Shown one piece after another: positions 45,998 to 57,282 of a stretch of 64,000 bases of DNA. Position numbers and translations under genes: made by a program. Below the pieces are notes generated by a model that worked only from the letters and a program-made list of their open reading frames with translations, was not told the origin of the DNA and ran no database searches. The stretch is from Armillaria gallica (taxonomy: Eukaryota > Basidiomycota > Agaricomycetes > Agaricales > Physalacriaceae), in assembly GCA_037576215.1 (NCBI GenBank), contig JBANDB010000010.1:1984001-2048000 (forward strand), written 5' to 3'. Numbering within the stretch: the stretch's first letter is position 1; each line of letters opens with the position of its first letter.

Positions 45998-46888
45998 TTT
46001 CCACTGAGCGTTTCAGAATATCAAATGGAAGAGATCCAGAAGTCAACTAGAATGTTTGCAGTGATAGTCAGACATAACTAAAACCTCGGTGCGCTTTTGT
46101 CATCTTCAACGATTGACTGCCTTTCAACAGCAGAATCAGATCATCAGCCTAGCGGACTGGTGTCAACTCACCTGGTGAATAGGTTCATCAGCTTGGTTCC
46201 GCCAAGAAGGCATCTTGGATACATGTGTTGTACACCACACCTCTACTTCGTTGTTTTGGTTCGCTAGTTTTTGTATTGACTGTGCGAGCATGCAGCGCTT
46301 GACTCTGGCGCCTAGCGCTAATCAGGCGCAGTACCTCGTGTGGCTATATAGCAGCTTTCTGCTGTACTCCGTATGGCATACCAATAGGGAAAACTGTACT
46401 TGTGGTGTCCATGGTCGTCCGCCGTGATTTATTTTGTCAGAATGCCGACTCATCCTGGCCAGGGACACCGTCTCGATACCCTTGATCTGACAGAGCTCTC
46501 TGTTGCCGCAGCAGCTGCCTTTGCCGCTATCACGACGTCTCCCGTGCTTTAGGCCTTTGTCACTTTCGGACTGGTCTCGGCTCTACTATTCTTACTGGTA
46601 ACCGTCCAATCGTCACTCATCAGCTTTTCTCCATATAAGTGAAATGGATGCAAGATTATAATGACCGAGGCATGTAGAGACGCCCGCTCGAGTGGGCAAT
46701 GTACTAGTCTGGCAGGACTTATTCAGATACCAAGCTTGCCGTCACAGCTCTCACTTGAATTTTACATATCATTCTCTGTGATCTCTGTTATTTAGGTAGT
46801 TTTTTTACATCATCTTTTGGTCTACGCTAGTGATGCAATTTGCCGTTATCTAATATCCAGTCTACGACCAGTTTAACAAAGACTTCAA
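45998..46888. other. Intergenic, promoter of the HET-like gene
   Basis: No supported gene. The right end is bounded by the MITE-like element. Confidence 0.45.
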
Positions 46889-46890
46889 TA

Positions 46891-46916
46891 CTGTACTATT
46901 ACGACCAAAAGTTCAC
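46891..46916 (+). repeat. Left terminal inverted repeat
   Basis: 26 bases, exact reverse complement of 47286-47311. Confidence 0.9.
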
Positions 46917-47291
46917 CTAACGCCTGACAGGACCCTATGAACTGAACCAAAATGGTATATCCTAACGCCTAACAGGGTGCTCTGAACTGACAATCCAGCA
47001 AGATGAGAGGAAGGCTTCAATTAGGGTCAGCAAAGCTATTTTTGTACTGTGTTGTACCACTCTCCAGTTGTCCTGCTCCCAGAATTCCCTGTTGTGCCAA
47101 CGGTCCCAAAACAGTTCTCAAAATATTTGAGAGGTTTCTTCTTCCTGTGCTCTTGTCCAAGAGGCATCTCTAGTGCATCTGACATCACTGGCTGAATTAA
47201 ATGAACTTTGACACAAGTCCTAACGCCTCACAGAAGCCTATGAACTGACACCGGACTGAACTTCTTCCCTAACGTCTGACATGGCGTGAAC
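46916..47291 (+). repeat. Four subterminal direct repeats (about 30 bp) inside the MITE
   Basis: Units begin at 46916, 46961, 47219 and 47268 with CCTAACGCCT or CCTAACGTCT, followed by ACAGG-like sequence and closing with CTGAACTGA or ATGAACTGA (the last unit is cut short by the TIR). All four point the same way. Such subterminal repeats often bind transposase. Confidence 0.75.
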
Positions 47292-47311
47292 TTTTGGTCG
47301 TAATAGTACAG
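47286..47311 (-). repeat. Right terminal inverted repeat
   Basis: 26 bases, exact reverse complement of 46891-46916. Confidence 0.9.
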
Positions 47312-47404
47312 TACTCCTTAGTTTAATGACATAAGCAACCATGGTTGTTCGGCAATTACCGCATCTTCTTTGACTGCAACCACCACTGCATCCGACTCTC
47401 TACA

Positions 47405-48640
47405 ATGGACAAGTCGTCCTGGTCAATCATCGAATGGCTTCCCAATGAAGTCCTTTCTGAAATTGCTCGGTTGAGCAGGCCCAGGGAGCTCGCTATCTTG
47501 CTACGAGTCGCCAAACTATTCAACGAAATTGGACTCCCTTTGTTATATCGCAATGTTCATCTCAACATCAGCCAAATAAATTCGATTTCGGCTGTTTCCT
47601 TCAAGGCGTCTATCGAGCGGGACCCAGCGAGGGCACGCATGATAAAGAGCATTCGGTTACAAGCTTTGGATTTGACAGAGTGCGTGTTATTGATGAAAAG
47701 GCTGTCTTGAACTTATACCTTTTTAGCGCCCAGACTAGAGCCCTTGGTTTTCTTAGGGTTGATATGCAAACCATCACCAAAAGTGTCACCCCCGTCATTC
47801 TTCAGCTGGAAAACGTAGAAGTCTTTCGGATGACTTGCGAATTCCACGTAACGGCGTTCCTTTCATTGCTCGAAATGGCATCTTTCCCTAAAATGCACAC
47901 CCTCACCCTTGCGTTCAGTTTCCTCATCAGTCCACCTCTCATATCAGCTTTCATCGACAAGCATCCTACGCTTCGCAACGTCTCGCTTCAGTGCAGTTTC
48001 TTCTCCGGTAATGCTTCATTGGCTCTACAACCAGTATTCCGTCATATAGAATTGCTGGAGCACATCTCGGCCCCTTTCGAGTACTTCATTGCCGCCATGC
48101 CGAGTGCTAGGAACTTGACCTCTGCCTCAATCGATTTTGGCCTATGCGGAGTGGCACAGATCGAGAGGACCTTCGCCGCCCTGGCTGATTCAGCTTTAAA
48201 GGATAGTTTCAAGACACTCGTTTGCACCACACAATGTTCATATGAGCCTATAATGGACTACATATCGGCTCTTATACCGAAGATCGAAAACCTCACCATC
48301 AGGTCTGATCCTCTGCCTCGTTTCGTAGGTGCTCGTCTTCTCTCCGTGAGCCAAGTACTCATTGGCACGTGTTACCAGGCCTCCTTCGATGAATTGGCCA
48401 AGCTCAAACATCTCAAAAGGTTTACGCACCTCACAATTGACGAGGACGATGATGCTTTACGAAAAGCGATTGATCGCTTTGACGACGAACTTTTCCGTGG
48501 ACTATCTTCAACATTAAGCCTGTTGAAACTCTGTACGTATCTGAAGCTTTGAATGATTAAGATACTCTATTCAACCATCTTTCGTAGACGGTACAACTTG
48601 GTCGCGAACAAATGATGGCTGGATTCGCGCACACAGATAG
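47405..48640 (+). CDS. F-box-like protein with three exons
   Basis: Exons 47405-47679, 47727-48532 and 48588-48640 give 377 codons. The N-terminus MDKSSWSIIEWLPNEVLSEI and LRVAKLFNEIGLPLLYRNVHL is the short F-box-like start seen in many basidiomycete proteins, followed by degenerate LRR-like strands (LENVEVFRMTCEF, MHTLTLAFSFLI, LRNVSLQCSF). The last exon encodes only YGTTWSRTNDGW..., a tail often found in this group. Its stop codon is two bases from the stop of the agmatinase gene on the opposite strand, so the 3' UTRs must overlap. The MITE lies just upstream. Confidence 0.75.
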
Positions 48641-48642
48641 TT

Positions 48643-50199
48643 CTATTGCAGAAGATCCTCGGCCGCCCATGGAGACCCCTTGTGGCCAGCTTTTGGTGGT
48701 TCATCAACCTGCATCGCCACCAGAAAATCGTGTACTAGATCGGCTGCTGCGATACCAGTGATATCCCCTGGTTACCGTGGTTAAGTTATAGAACATGGAA
48801 TAGTACGAATCTAAAGCTCACCATGGTCATAAGCTGGGGCAACTTCGACGATGTCGGCGCCACTGTTGAGAAGTCAGCAGAGTATGGTTCTGACAGGGAG
48901 AGGACGTACACAAAGTTGAGCCCTGCCAAGCCACGGATAATTCGCTTCATCTCGCGTGTGGTCCATCCGCCGGCTTCCGGCGTTCCCGCTGCCCGTTATT
49001 AGGACTTGTGATAAGGGAGATTCTTGGTGCTTACTGGCTGGAGCCAATCCAGGATCTGAGGTATACGAGTTAGAGGGCAGTTTATTCCGTCAAATGGACA
49101 CTTACCAATAACATCGATGTCGAGACTGGCGAGAGGAAGGTTGACGGGTGTCATCTCCGAGATGGGGCTGTTCCTCACCTCAAGTATACAGGACTATCAC
49201 CAACACGCTTGCGAATCGCCTTGATCACATTCTTGATGCCATAATCATCGAGATCTTCCGCGCTGATTACCTGGAAGCCCACCGTCTCGTCGTGGGTGAC
49301 TTGTGTCGGGCCCTTTCTGTCTCTCTCAGCATTCACAACACGATAACGGTGCTGGGACCACGCACACTCATCTTGCTTCTGATTCCTCCATGTATACTCG
49401 TGTTGGTCATCAGATGCTCTTCATGGGCGATAGTGAAGTATGATCCATGGGTGATACGCTCTTGATCAGTCCGGCCCTCGACGGCACCAGTGTCCATATG
49501 GGAGTCGAAGTGGATGACGGAGACGGGACCATATATCTTGTGTAGAGCGCGCAGGATGGGAAGGACCTGTTAGATGCACAACCGTTACATGGAACACGAT
49601 GACGCCCACGACCAACTCACAATCGTATGGTCGCCGCCCAGCGCGACGATACGTGGATGCTCCACGCCGTCTTTAGCCAATGCCGACGTCCTGGTAGCTC
49701 CGACTGCAGGTCTATTGATCAATGTTGTGTACGCGACCTCCATTTGGTCGATGGCTTTCGCGTTATCCATTGGCGTAACCGGAACCTATTCACAATTTGG
49801 TCAACATTCAAGGACAGCATCTGGCACACGTACATCTCCACAGTCGATGATCTCCGAGCCTAGCCCTCCTGGATTAGTCTCCCAAGACAGGTCCCACGAG
49901 TAGTCCCCAATCAACTGTCTCCTACTCCCGCTCCTGATCGCGTATGGTCCAAATCGCGCTCCGGGGCGGTACGACGTCGTGGTATCGAAGGGCATACCGA
50001 GGATGGCGATATCGAAGGAATGTGATGCATCTTCGAGGCATTTGTAGTAAGGCAAGTGGGCGTAGCTGAGGATACCGGAGAATCCTAAGTCTCTTTGGGC
50101 GCCGTATTTCAAGGACCATGGTTCATCCAACTTGAGCGGTAGCTGGGATTGAGCCTGTGCAAGGAGGGGGAGGAGGAGTAGAGGGATCATTATAGCCAT
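48643..50199 (-). CDS. Agmatinase/arginase-family ureohydrolase with signal peptide
   Basis: Nine exons (50199-49834, 49785-49621, 49566-49368, 49299-49179, 49125-49106, 49055-49035, 48988-48910, 48862-48822, 48767-48643) give 378 codons. The dinuclear manganese site is complete: the His of ALGGDHTI, the Asp, His and Asp of HFDSHMDTG, and the two Asp of SLDIDVIDP. EAGGWT, and VEVAPAYDHGDITGIAAADL close the domain. Agmatinase converts agmatine to putrescine and urea; the GARFGP and DSHMDT forms favour agmatinase over arginase, but the true substrate (agmatine, guanidinobutyrate) cannot be fixed by eye. Unusual: an N-terminal signal peptide (MAIMIPLLLLPLLAQAQS), so the protein is probably secreted or vacuolar, and two micro-exons of 20 and 21 nt. 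Confidence 0.88.
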
Positions 50200-50376
50200 A
50201 TGGGCGTTTGATTAGAACCTTGTTGTCTTTATTAAAACGATAAGGATAAGGATTGCCGACGGCGGGCATGGGAGCACGCTTTCGTATCATAGATAGGCTT
50301 TTCTATTCATACAAACACTTATCAGAGTATTTCTTGGTCATACATTTACATCGTATCCACTATTCTTCTCCGGCTT

Positions 50377-52070
50377 TCATGCTGAAAACTTGGCTAATCG
50401 TTCGGGGGTGGGCTGGAAACACTCGGGAATCTTGGTCTTTTCCCAAGGTTCGCCTTGTATCAGAGCCGCGAGACCTTTAGCACAAGCGGGTATACGCGCC
50501 ATTCCTTTGTTTCCTGTTAATATATGTCTTTGCTCGAAGAATAGACCCATACCGTGGCCTGCATGACCCGCGCAGATGAATGCGCCAGGTTTATCATGCA
50601 ATTCGCCGACGAATGGGACCACTAAATATTTTACAACAAGTTTGTAAGCTGTCGCGACTTTTTCTTCAAATACACTCACTTTCCGGCGTGTAACCCATAG
50701 TCCCTGTCATCGCGATTAAAAGGCGACCGCGATAGATAATCTATTACCCACCTGTCCAATCATGTATGAGACCCTCGCCCATCGCTTCTGTTCCCCAATT
50801 TTCAAAATATGTCGGCATGGCAGTCTTCAGATGCTCAGTGATCTCAGGGAGCTTCACGCTGTCGTCCGTCTGCCCCACGATAGCCGAGTCGGGTACCTTG
50901 AACCTGCCACCACCGATGATGATGATACCATCCTTGGGACGCTGGATTATATAGTCGAAGTTGCCCTGTGTCCAAGTTAGGAAGGATTCTCCAAGTCAAG
51001 TGGAACGTGACGGACATTACCCCACTGGTACGAACACGTATGTGCGAGCATATTCTTGCCAGAGTACGCCTTGGTAGGGATAATGGCTGAGCATTGCCCA
51101 CGGATGGGGATGATTCCTCCAATGAACTCTGGTAGAAGTGTAGCGGTAAAGGCGTTGGTCGCGTATACCACCTTGGTTGTCGTGATAGCTCCTCGCGGAG
51201 TCTCGATAATCCAACCCCCGTTAGGTGCGGGGTTCACCGCCGTAGCTGGCGTAGATGTCTGAAGGTTGAGACCGTATTTCTCGATACACTGAGTGAAAAG
51301 ATGGGCGACCAGTTTGTAGGGGTAGAGTGAAGCGGCGGGGAAGGCGGCTGCTAGGACAGCTTCGGGAATTCTAGTGAGCTAAAAGCCGATAAGGACAAGG
51401 ATAGGTGACGGTGGTGATTGAGGCTTACACGTTTCGCCTCCACTGGATCAGGATACCAGTTGACGATGTCGTCAATGGGACCACCGTCTACTTTGAACGC
51501 TTTATAAGAGTCGGTGAACTGTTCGGCGCACTCCTGGTCCATGGCCACGTCAACCGACTTTCCCCGCCACCAGTCGCAGTCAATATTTTCATTTTCGATG
51601 AGTTCGGACACCAAGTTGAGATTATCCTTTTGGCAGTCGAGTCACCAAATTAGCTCCGATGGGAAGAGGATGCTTACCATCTCGTTTTGTATCACTTTCA
51701 AGGCCTGTTCCTTACCGAACGCGGCTTTGTGCTTGCTGTACCCTACACTTCCATATCATGTTGAATAGCCCATCTTCAACAAAAACAACGCACCTCGATA
51801 ACAGTCAGGCCTACAATGACCACCATTTCTCCCGGTAGCACCATCACACACCTCCCTCGCCTCCAACGCGACTACGTTCTTTGGAGGGTTCTCTCCTGTG
51901 AGGAGAAAGTACGCCGTTGACGCGCCCGTAATACCTGAACCAATAATAACGACATCCGCGGTCGTAGGTAATTCCTCTGTGGTACGATGGCCAATGAGCG
52001 GCGACGAACGAACACCCTGCAACCAGAATGAAAGACAGGCATTTGGACCGGGGAATCCTGGAGAGGACAT
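50377..52070 (-). CDS. FAD-dependent oxidoreductase, DAO family
   Basis: Seven exons (52070-51794, 51742-51678, 51626-51429, 51378-51016, 50965-50752, 50703-50680, 50621-50377) give 461 codons. The Rossmann dinucleotide motif is TADVVIIGSGITGASTAY (about residues 37-54), followed by ALEAREVCDGATGRNGGHC, the ribityl-binding motif. Substrate and FAD regions include VVYATNAFTATLLPEF, IIPIRGQCSAI, IIIGGGRF and, at the C-terminus, GYTPEMVPFVGELHDKPGAF and GHAGHGMGLFF. This is the DAO fold of D-amino-acid, sarcosine and gamma-glutamylputrescine oxidases. It lies head-to-tail with the agmatinase gene, 177 bases apart, on the same strand, which suggests an amine substrate. A 24-nt exon is present. 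The donor at 51015 (GTCCGT) is the least certain join. Confidence 0.85.
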
Positions 52071-53559
52071 GGTTAGTGAGAGTATGTCTCCACCTAAAAC
52101 GGCCCGGGGTACTCAGTGAAGACATATATGGAGGCGCTTATCAACGAATGCAGCCACGGGGAGATTAGTTGCTGGCAAATGATATGAGATAGAAGCAAAT
52201 ACAATGGCTAAATCCGCGTCGTGGTATTGAGTGGTAATTTTATTTCCTGCAAGGGTGTAAGTACTGCGGCAGGTATGTAGGTAGCGCTACACTTGAGTCA
52301 ACAGCCTGAGAAAATCCTGGCAGGCAAGGAAACATATAGTCGTCAAGCAGCGACAGCGATTAGACTTTCTGAAACATACCAGTAAAAGGAGAAGATATTC
52401 TTGTTCATACTGTGGCCTCATGAGTCGGACGAACGAATCGTTATATTTGCGTTGTATACCCTTTTTTTCGAGCTCTCAGGAGTTCACGCGGCGTTGCGAT
52501 TCATCTATTGGGATTTCTATCTGGATAAGCGCTGAAAAGAAATCGGTAAGAGCTAATAGAGACACGAACCTTCATAATATTTTCTGCTAAAGTTCTGTAC
52601 TAGGCTAGCTCGTTGCAAGCTCGAGACAAGGAGGCAAAGACCGTGGACTCCGGGCTATCAGGCCGTTGGATTACCGGCAGTTACCGAGTCAAGTTGTCTC
52701 CTACTGTCATTACGATGTCCTTGTCTGACCTTGTTGGACCATCGTGGCCCATTGCACCACGGATTTTCATGTCAGTTCGTGCAAATAATATTACGCCCAA
52801 TAAAACTAGTGATTTTTGTTCTTCCCACCACGACAGGTTAGTAACCAAACTGTTTTCGACTTCCAGCCTCAACATTCTTTACAGGAGCTACTTCGTGATG
52901 AACGCGCAGAATGAATCAATGACGACGGAGAGTATGCGCTGACAGCTCCAGCGAGCTACTGTACTCGAGCGTTCGCTACGGTCCTTTCGCTCGACAAGCC
53001 GACGTCACCCAGTTTAGGCTCTTATCAGCGAGCTATATTGCCATTGGCACGCCCCGATGTCACCCATGTCAGTCGATCTGACTGCCAAAAGCGTTGACAT
53101 TTGCTCATGTTCGTGGCGGCCTCGTTGAGATATCTGCTGTCAATAGGATGAGGCGTGCAAGACCTCGGTGTCGTTATGTTGTGCACCGTGGTCACCAAGG
53201 GACAAGACTTATTCTCTCGCTCATGGCTAGTCATCTGCAATCATCAACAATTTATCTTCGGTTCACGGTGTTTGCTTCTCATTCAACTTTATTAGACTCG
53301 ACTCGTGGGTCACCTTTTCTGGAAAAGAACATATTGGACTAGCGCCATGGTGTGTTTTGTCTTTTTCCCTCCTGGCAGGACCCCAATCTAACTAGTCGTG
53401 TTTTAGTATCTCGGAGCCCGGAATCCGCACTGAGGCCGTTCAGTCTCGTTCTCATCAGATGCAATCAAGATTCAACGGCGATGCGAATGTTTTTGGAATG
53501 ATAGTTGTGAGATATAAGAATGGTTCACACACAGCGTCAATCACGACCTGCCAATCGCG
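52071..53559. other. Divergent intergenic region, nothing recognised
   Basis: About 1.5 kb between two divergent FAD enzyme genes, so both promoters are here. Short ORFs only (for example 52613-52942) with no domain. Confidence 0.45.
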
Positions 53560-55240
53560 ATGCGACCTCTCCCAACCCGTGGACCAATCTTGTTTCTCGT
53601 CTTCAGATTGTTGTCGTATGTTGTATCCGCCCATGAAAACGTCGAACGCTGCGTAAGCTTCACTTTTACTACCCGGAACTCCTTTCTGACCGAGATCAGT
53701 GCAAGGAACTTTCCTCGGCTCTCCGTGTCTCCACGCCTGGTTCAAAGGACTATGACTCTCATTCAAGCACCTACTTCTCACTTGACCAAGGCGACATGCA
53801 ACCTGCTTGCGTTGTCTCTCCCTTAGATGCCTCTCAGCTATCCACAGCCGTATCTGTAGCTGCCCACAATGCATGCCGTTTTGCGGTCAAAAGTGGGGGT
53901 CATATGGCCTGGATTGGTGCATCCAACATCGGTACCGACGGATTCGCCATTGATCTTGCAAATATAAACACGATTGCCATCTCCGGTAATGGCGATAATG
54001 TGATCCTAGGTTCTGGATTGCGCTGGAAAGAGGTATACGATTATCTTGAGCCTCTCAATCTCACTACGGTTGGTGCTCGGATGCCGAGTGTTGGAGTCGG
54101 GGGGTTTATTGTTGGTGGTTCGTGAACTCGCTTGATAACAATGATGAGGATATTGATGATACTCTTAGGAGGCATCTCTTTCCTCTCGTATCGGCACGGG
54201 TTCGCCAGTTCGAACGTCATCAATTACGAGGTGGTCCTTTCATCGGGAGAAATCGTCAACGCCAACTCAACGAGCCACCCTACACTCTACTGGGCTCTCA
54301 AACTTGGCAGTACCAATTTCGGAATTGTCACGCAATTCACCATGTCTGTGTTCCCCTTGGATAGCGTCTTTGGTGGTGCCCAAGTGTTCGCCATAGAAGA
54401 ATCTTCGGCGCTAGTGCTTTCCCTAGTCCAATCAACGGACTCCCTAAATAAAAATCCTGACCAATCACTTGGCGTACTTCTCACATGGTCTGCTGCCATG
54501 CAGCAATACGTCGTCTGGGTCCCACGCATCCAGATGGACACCGCAAGTGTGCCTCGACCCCTGATATCTGCTTCGCCGCTCCTTGATACTCTCAGGATAA
54601 CCAAGCTGAGTAACGTCTTTGCAGAGTGGGCTGGCGAGGAGTCTGCCACTCGTGGGTACAACGAATGGCTCTCCCTGACTATCACGGTGGATAGTCAGCT
54701 ACCACTAGATATCTTTTCGAAGGGCCAAGTGTTATTTGGATCCATCATCAAACGAACCGGATGCCATTGGGGTTTAGGCGTTCAGCCACTTCCGCGACGA
54801 ATGATTCGAGCGAACGCGGACAAAAATGGTGGTAGCCCATCTTCGTTGTCCCTTGATCAAGATTTATTCGGTTCGTCTCCCCTTCTTAGTATCTCGGACT
54901 ATATTGATTGGAAGATCATGTAGTTTTACTGTTCATTTCCTCGTGGACGGATCCTGTCGATGGCGAGGAGATGCACACTGCAATTCGACAGCTGGAAGGG
55001 TGGTCTCGACAGGAGGCGATTGAGAGGGGACTACTGGAGGATTTTGTTTACATGAATTACGCTTCAGGGAGGCAGGACGCTCTCATGAACTCTGTTAACG
55101 CAGACAGTATATCTCGCATGTTGGATGTCCAGAAGCAGTACGATCCTGGCAACATCTTTGGGACGCTTTGGTCGGGAGGGTTCAAGTTACGGGGCGAGAC
55201 CGTAGTTATTGACACGCGTCGGGACACCTCGGAACTGTAG
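53560..55240 (+). CDS. Secreted BBE-like FAD-linked oxidase
   Basis: Four exons (53560-53652, 53700-54117, 54169-54870, 54915-55240) give 512 codons. A hydrophobic signal peptide (ILFLVFRLLSYVVSA) is followed by the FAD-binding PCMH domain: DMQPACVVSPLDASQL, RFAVKSGGHMAW (the His of GGH is the usual covalent FAD ligand), DLANINTIAI, VGARMPSVGVGGFIVGGGISFLS. The substrate domain follows, then the BBE C-terminal block VYMNYASGRQDA and KQYDPGNIFGTLWSGGF. Members oxidise sugars, alcohols or alkaloid-like substrates with oxygen, giving hydrogen peroxide. The second covalent ligand (Cys) expected in bicovalent members is not evident. Substrate unknown. Confidence 0.87.
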
Positions 55241-55965
55241 GATCTATCTAGAAACCTGATAAATGGCGCCTACTCAATTTTGTGCGAAGAAGGGTACCGT
55301 AAAGACGTGAAGGCATTGAAAAATTAACATGGTGGTACCTGTAATTGAGCTCGAAGGATCGCCGTTCGACGTCGGCTAGCAACGGAACTTGCTAATGTGA
55401 TGGTCAGTCCTCACATTGAGCACTATACATGACTGTTCTAAACTGTGGGAGGCCGGTCAAGAGCTTTCCAGGAAATATCCGTAGGATTGTCTCCAGGGCA
55501 GGTAGTAGCGATCGATGATCTCCGAGCTTCTCAGCCAACGAGATGACACAGGCTTCAGTCTTGGTATTGGCGTCATTCGCATACTCCATAAGTTCACAAT
55601 ACTCTCCGTTGCGAGTTGTAGAAATCGTTACACCGATTCACGGGATAAATAATTGCCACCAGGGAGACTTTTAGCGCGTCATCGAAAACTGAAACGTAGG
55701 TAACGGTTCGAAAGACCCCGCCAGAGCAAAATAAGGGACCGAGTACTTAGGTTTACTGCCGGAAATCGCGAGTATTTGCCGCAGCAACCCGCCATTCCCA
55801 AACCATTCCTCTTACTAGCAAACAAAACAAAATGTCAATTTCTGCAGTGACGCGATGACTATCTCAAATGGAGAAACGAAGGGTAGAACTAATATCACGG
55901 GAGTCCAGACATAAGAAATGAATCGGTTGAGCAATGATTAATGAACTTGTAAGTACTCAGTCCAT
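55241..55965. other. Convergent intergenic region
   Basis: 3' flanks of the oxidase and of the minus-strand pseudogene. No supported gene. Confidence 0.45.
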
Positions 55966-57282
55966 CTAAGCATCGGGAACAGCAACGTCCGTGCCGACAG
56001 GCCAAATCGTAGCATCATACCAGTCGCTATCATCCGCACCAGGCTGCTCAAAACCAGCGGGAGGAGGCCCATTCATAGTCTTCCAAGACCCATCAGTCGA
56101 ATAAACCTCCGACATCCCATCATTGTCTGCAACCAGCACACTCGCGGCGAGGTAGACCTTACCATCAGTTTCAGTATTCATTCCATTGACAGCGATAAGG
56201 TTCATGTCCGGATCCAAGTCGGGGATCGAATAAGCTTGCATTTTCTTGTAGTCTGATCCACTGCCAATATTCTTGTCGTTAACGTAGAGAGTATACAAGT
56301 CCTGCCTAGAAAGCAGAATGGATATTAATGAGTGAGAATATGAGAAGACGTACGCAGAGAGAACAACCTTGCCGCAGACAGCAGCTTTTCTATAAGGCGA
56401 ACTTTGATGGTCTTCCGGAAGGGCCTCTGTAAGAGAGAATTACTACTCTCGCTCAAAAAACTCTCGTTCGTCTGGATCCAATGCACCCCGTTCATGTTCA
56501 AGGCGGGAGGAAGAGGGGGTGACCTCTAAGGTGTGCTTGCCTTAGGTCCCTCTACTACTGCATCAGTCCATGCTGTATCGTTATAGCTTAGGTTAGTCCA
56601 TCCACCGGCAGGAATAGCTTTCGTGGTCTTCCAAGTGGGGTCGGTAACAATGGTTTTACTGGTACCATCCGAATAGTCCACGAGGATGGTAGCTATGAGT
56701 CCAGCGGATCCAGCGGTGTTCTCTCTAGCAATGACAACGACGTTGCGGCCTTCTGAATCCAAGCCAACAGTGAAGACGTAGGATGACAGGGTGTTACCAT
56801 CCCAGCAAGTCCCCGATCCGACTTCTCTTCCATTGACAAATATGGGATAGTAATCATTCACTAGATGTCATTGAGCACAGGCGCTTGAGAGAATTTGGTG
56901 GATAGACTCACCAAGAGATGAGAATTGTGGCGCATACCAGACATTTCGTACTGGAGGAAGGGATGACCTTGCGGAACGGCCGCACCCCGACAGGCGTGAC
57001 ATCGTCCGATCCCGTCTGCTCGCCCGTCCAGATCCACATGGAATCGGTAAAGCCGAGTACGGACGCAACATTACGAGCATCCAGTGATCGCACCAAGGAA
57101 ACGTCTAGATAGATATGATTGAGCTCGCGAATAGCGCATTATACAGTGCAACTGACCAGCACTGCCAGTAGGCCCTGCGTTTACATGATGCCAAAAAGGG
57201 CGGATAAGAGGAACTACACTAATAGAGCATCAGGCATACGAGCAACAGAAGGTAGGAGTTAGCTCTCACTCTTAGAGAACAT
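55966..57282 (-). pseudogene. Two-domain secreted beta-sandwich protein, copy iii, several lesions
   Basis: Minus strand. The start MFSK at 57282 aligns with MFFK and MLYK of the other copies. Domain 1: LGFTDSMWIWTGEQTGSDD, RPFRKVIPSSSTKCLVCATI, YYPIFVNGREVGSGT, SAGLIATILVDYSDGTSK. Domain 2: ALNMNGVHWIQTNES, RPFRKT, YTLYVNDKNIGSGSDY, MQAYSIPDLDPDMN, SEVYSTDGSWKTMN. Lesions: a stop in the signal-peptide exon, an out-of-phase join before NDYYPIF (one extra base), an in-frame TAG after KASTP at about 56526, and a one-base loss after RPFRKTIK near 56405. The last exon alone is fully open. It looks clearly inactive. Confidence 0.8.

Larger units (their letters stand above)
46891..47311. mobile_element. 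421-bp MITE with perfect 26-bp terminal inverted repeats and TA target duplication
   Basis: The ends CTGTACTATTACGACCAAAA (46891 onward) and its exact reverse complement at the right end (47286-47311) form a perfect 26-bp terminal inverted repeat, flanked on both sides by TA (46889-46890 and 47312-47313). A TA target site and short TIRs are the marks of Tc1/mariner-type cut-and-paste elements. There is no transposase ORF, so it is non-autonomous. Inside, a 30-bp unit beginning CCTAACGCCT is repeated four times, two next to each end. The perfect TIRs imply recent insertion. It sits in the promoter side of the F-box-like gene, 94 bases before its ATG. Confidence 0.85.
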
